Positions 5,066 through 5,238 of a DNA stretch of 5,238 nt are shown in pieces. Every line of letters begins with the position of its first letter. Within the stretch, counting starts at the first letter, position 1. This DNA comes from Chloroflexota bacterium. GTDB lineage: Bacteria > Chloroflexota > Limnocylindria > Limnocylindrales > CSP1-4. The translations under genes were made by a program, and so were the position numbers. The notes under the pieces are model-generated. The model ran no database searches. It was given only the letters and a program-made list of their open reading frames with translations, and had not been told where the DNA came from. The stretch lies in the NCBI GenBank assembly GCA_017881985.1, contig JADGQH010000232.1:1-5238 (forward strand), read 5' to 3'.

Positions 5066-5238
5066 GCCGCAAATCCTATACATCCCGAGGTTAGGAGCAA
5101 GGGAGGCCACTTAGCACATGGGCGAGTTCGTCCACAAGCCTTGAGTGATGACGCAGGCTTGACTTCCCGCGGGATCGCGAGGCAGCCCGCACAGAAGAAT
5201 TAAGACGTCGCGTCGCCGGGTCAGTCGATCAGCTCGTA
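5066..5238. other. Right-edge intergenic sequence with a small inverted repeat
   Basis: I see no gene I can support here. CAAGCCT (5135-5141) and AGGCTTG (5155-5161) form a 7-bp inverted repeat with a 13-base loop, without a T-tract. The promoter of the leftward immunity-like gene should lie in this region, but no well-spaced -35/-10 pair was found. Confidence 0.4.

Noticed and set aside
4439..5203. Rightward 254-codon frame over the right end
   Set aside because: It is antisense to the Imm-5-like gene, Arg/Gly-rich and without motifs.
5221..5238. Possible C-terminal end of a leftward gene (YELID then TGA)
   Set aside because: Five codons at the window edge are too few to support a gene.

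Overview
The window is GC-rich bacterial DNA, densely packed, with GTG and TTG starts and a tRNA gene that encodes its own CCA end. The gene content (an AmmeMemoRadiSam pair, a VapBC-like module, DUF4386 and an Imm-5-like protein) would suit Chloroflexota or Actinomycetota. That placement is an inference; no ribosomal or other phylogenetic marker is present.

Left part (1-1466), probably native chromosome. A divergent pair of AmmeMemoRadiSam genes comes first. The radical SAM enzyme runs leftward off the window edge (1-428, its 5' part only), and the AMMECR1-domain protein runs rightward (568-1233). The third partner, Memo, is not in view. A tRNA-Pro(CGG) gene follows (1381-1457).

Middle part (1467-4350), a probable small integrated element. 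The 3' end of tRNA-Pro, from the T-loop through CCA and nine bases beyond, is repeated exactly over 28 bp at 4351-4378. This is the usual footprint of site-specific integration into a tRNA gene. About 2.9 kb lies between the copies. It holds a ribbon-helix-helix antitoxin with a PIN-domain RNase toxin, whose promoter is a palindromic operator ending one base before the ATG so that the message looks leaderless. Next comes a C-terminal remnant of a zinc-type alcohol dehydrogenase, then two GC-rich hairpins, then a DUF4386 membrane protein divergent from a TetR-type regulator. The shared spacer of that pair carries two near-identical operator-like repeats, one lying on a near-consensus promoter for the membrane protein. 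No integrase or transposase is visible between the repeats, so the element is a decayed island, a non-autonomous passenger, or the residue of a larger one.

Right part (4379-5238), probably the displaced original flank of the tRNA. It has one leftward gene for an Imm-5-like putative immunity protein (4532-5065) with no toxin partner in view. The last 130 bases hold no gene I can support.

Taken together, the toxin-antitoxin pair would stabilise the element and the TetR/DUF4386 pair looks like self-contained regulated cargo. The AmmeMemoRadiSam genes and the tRNA are probably host background.
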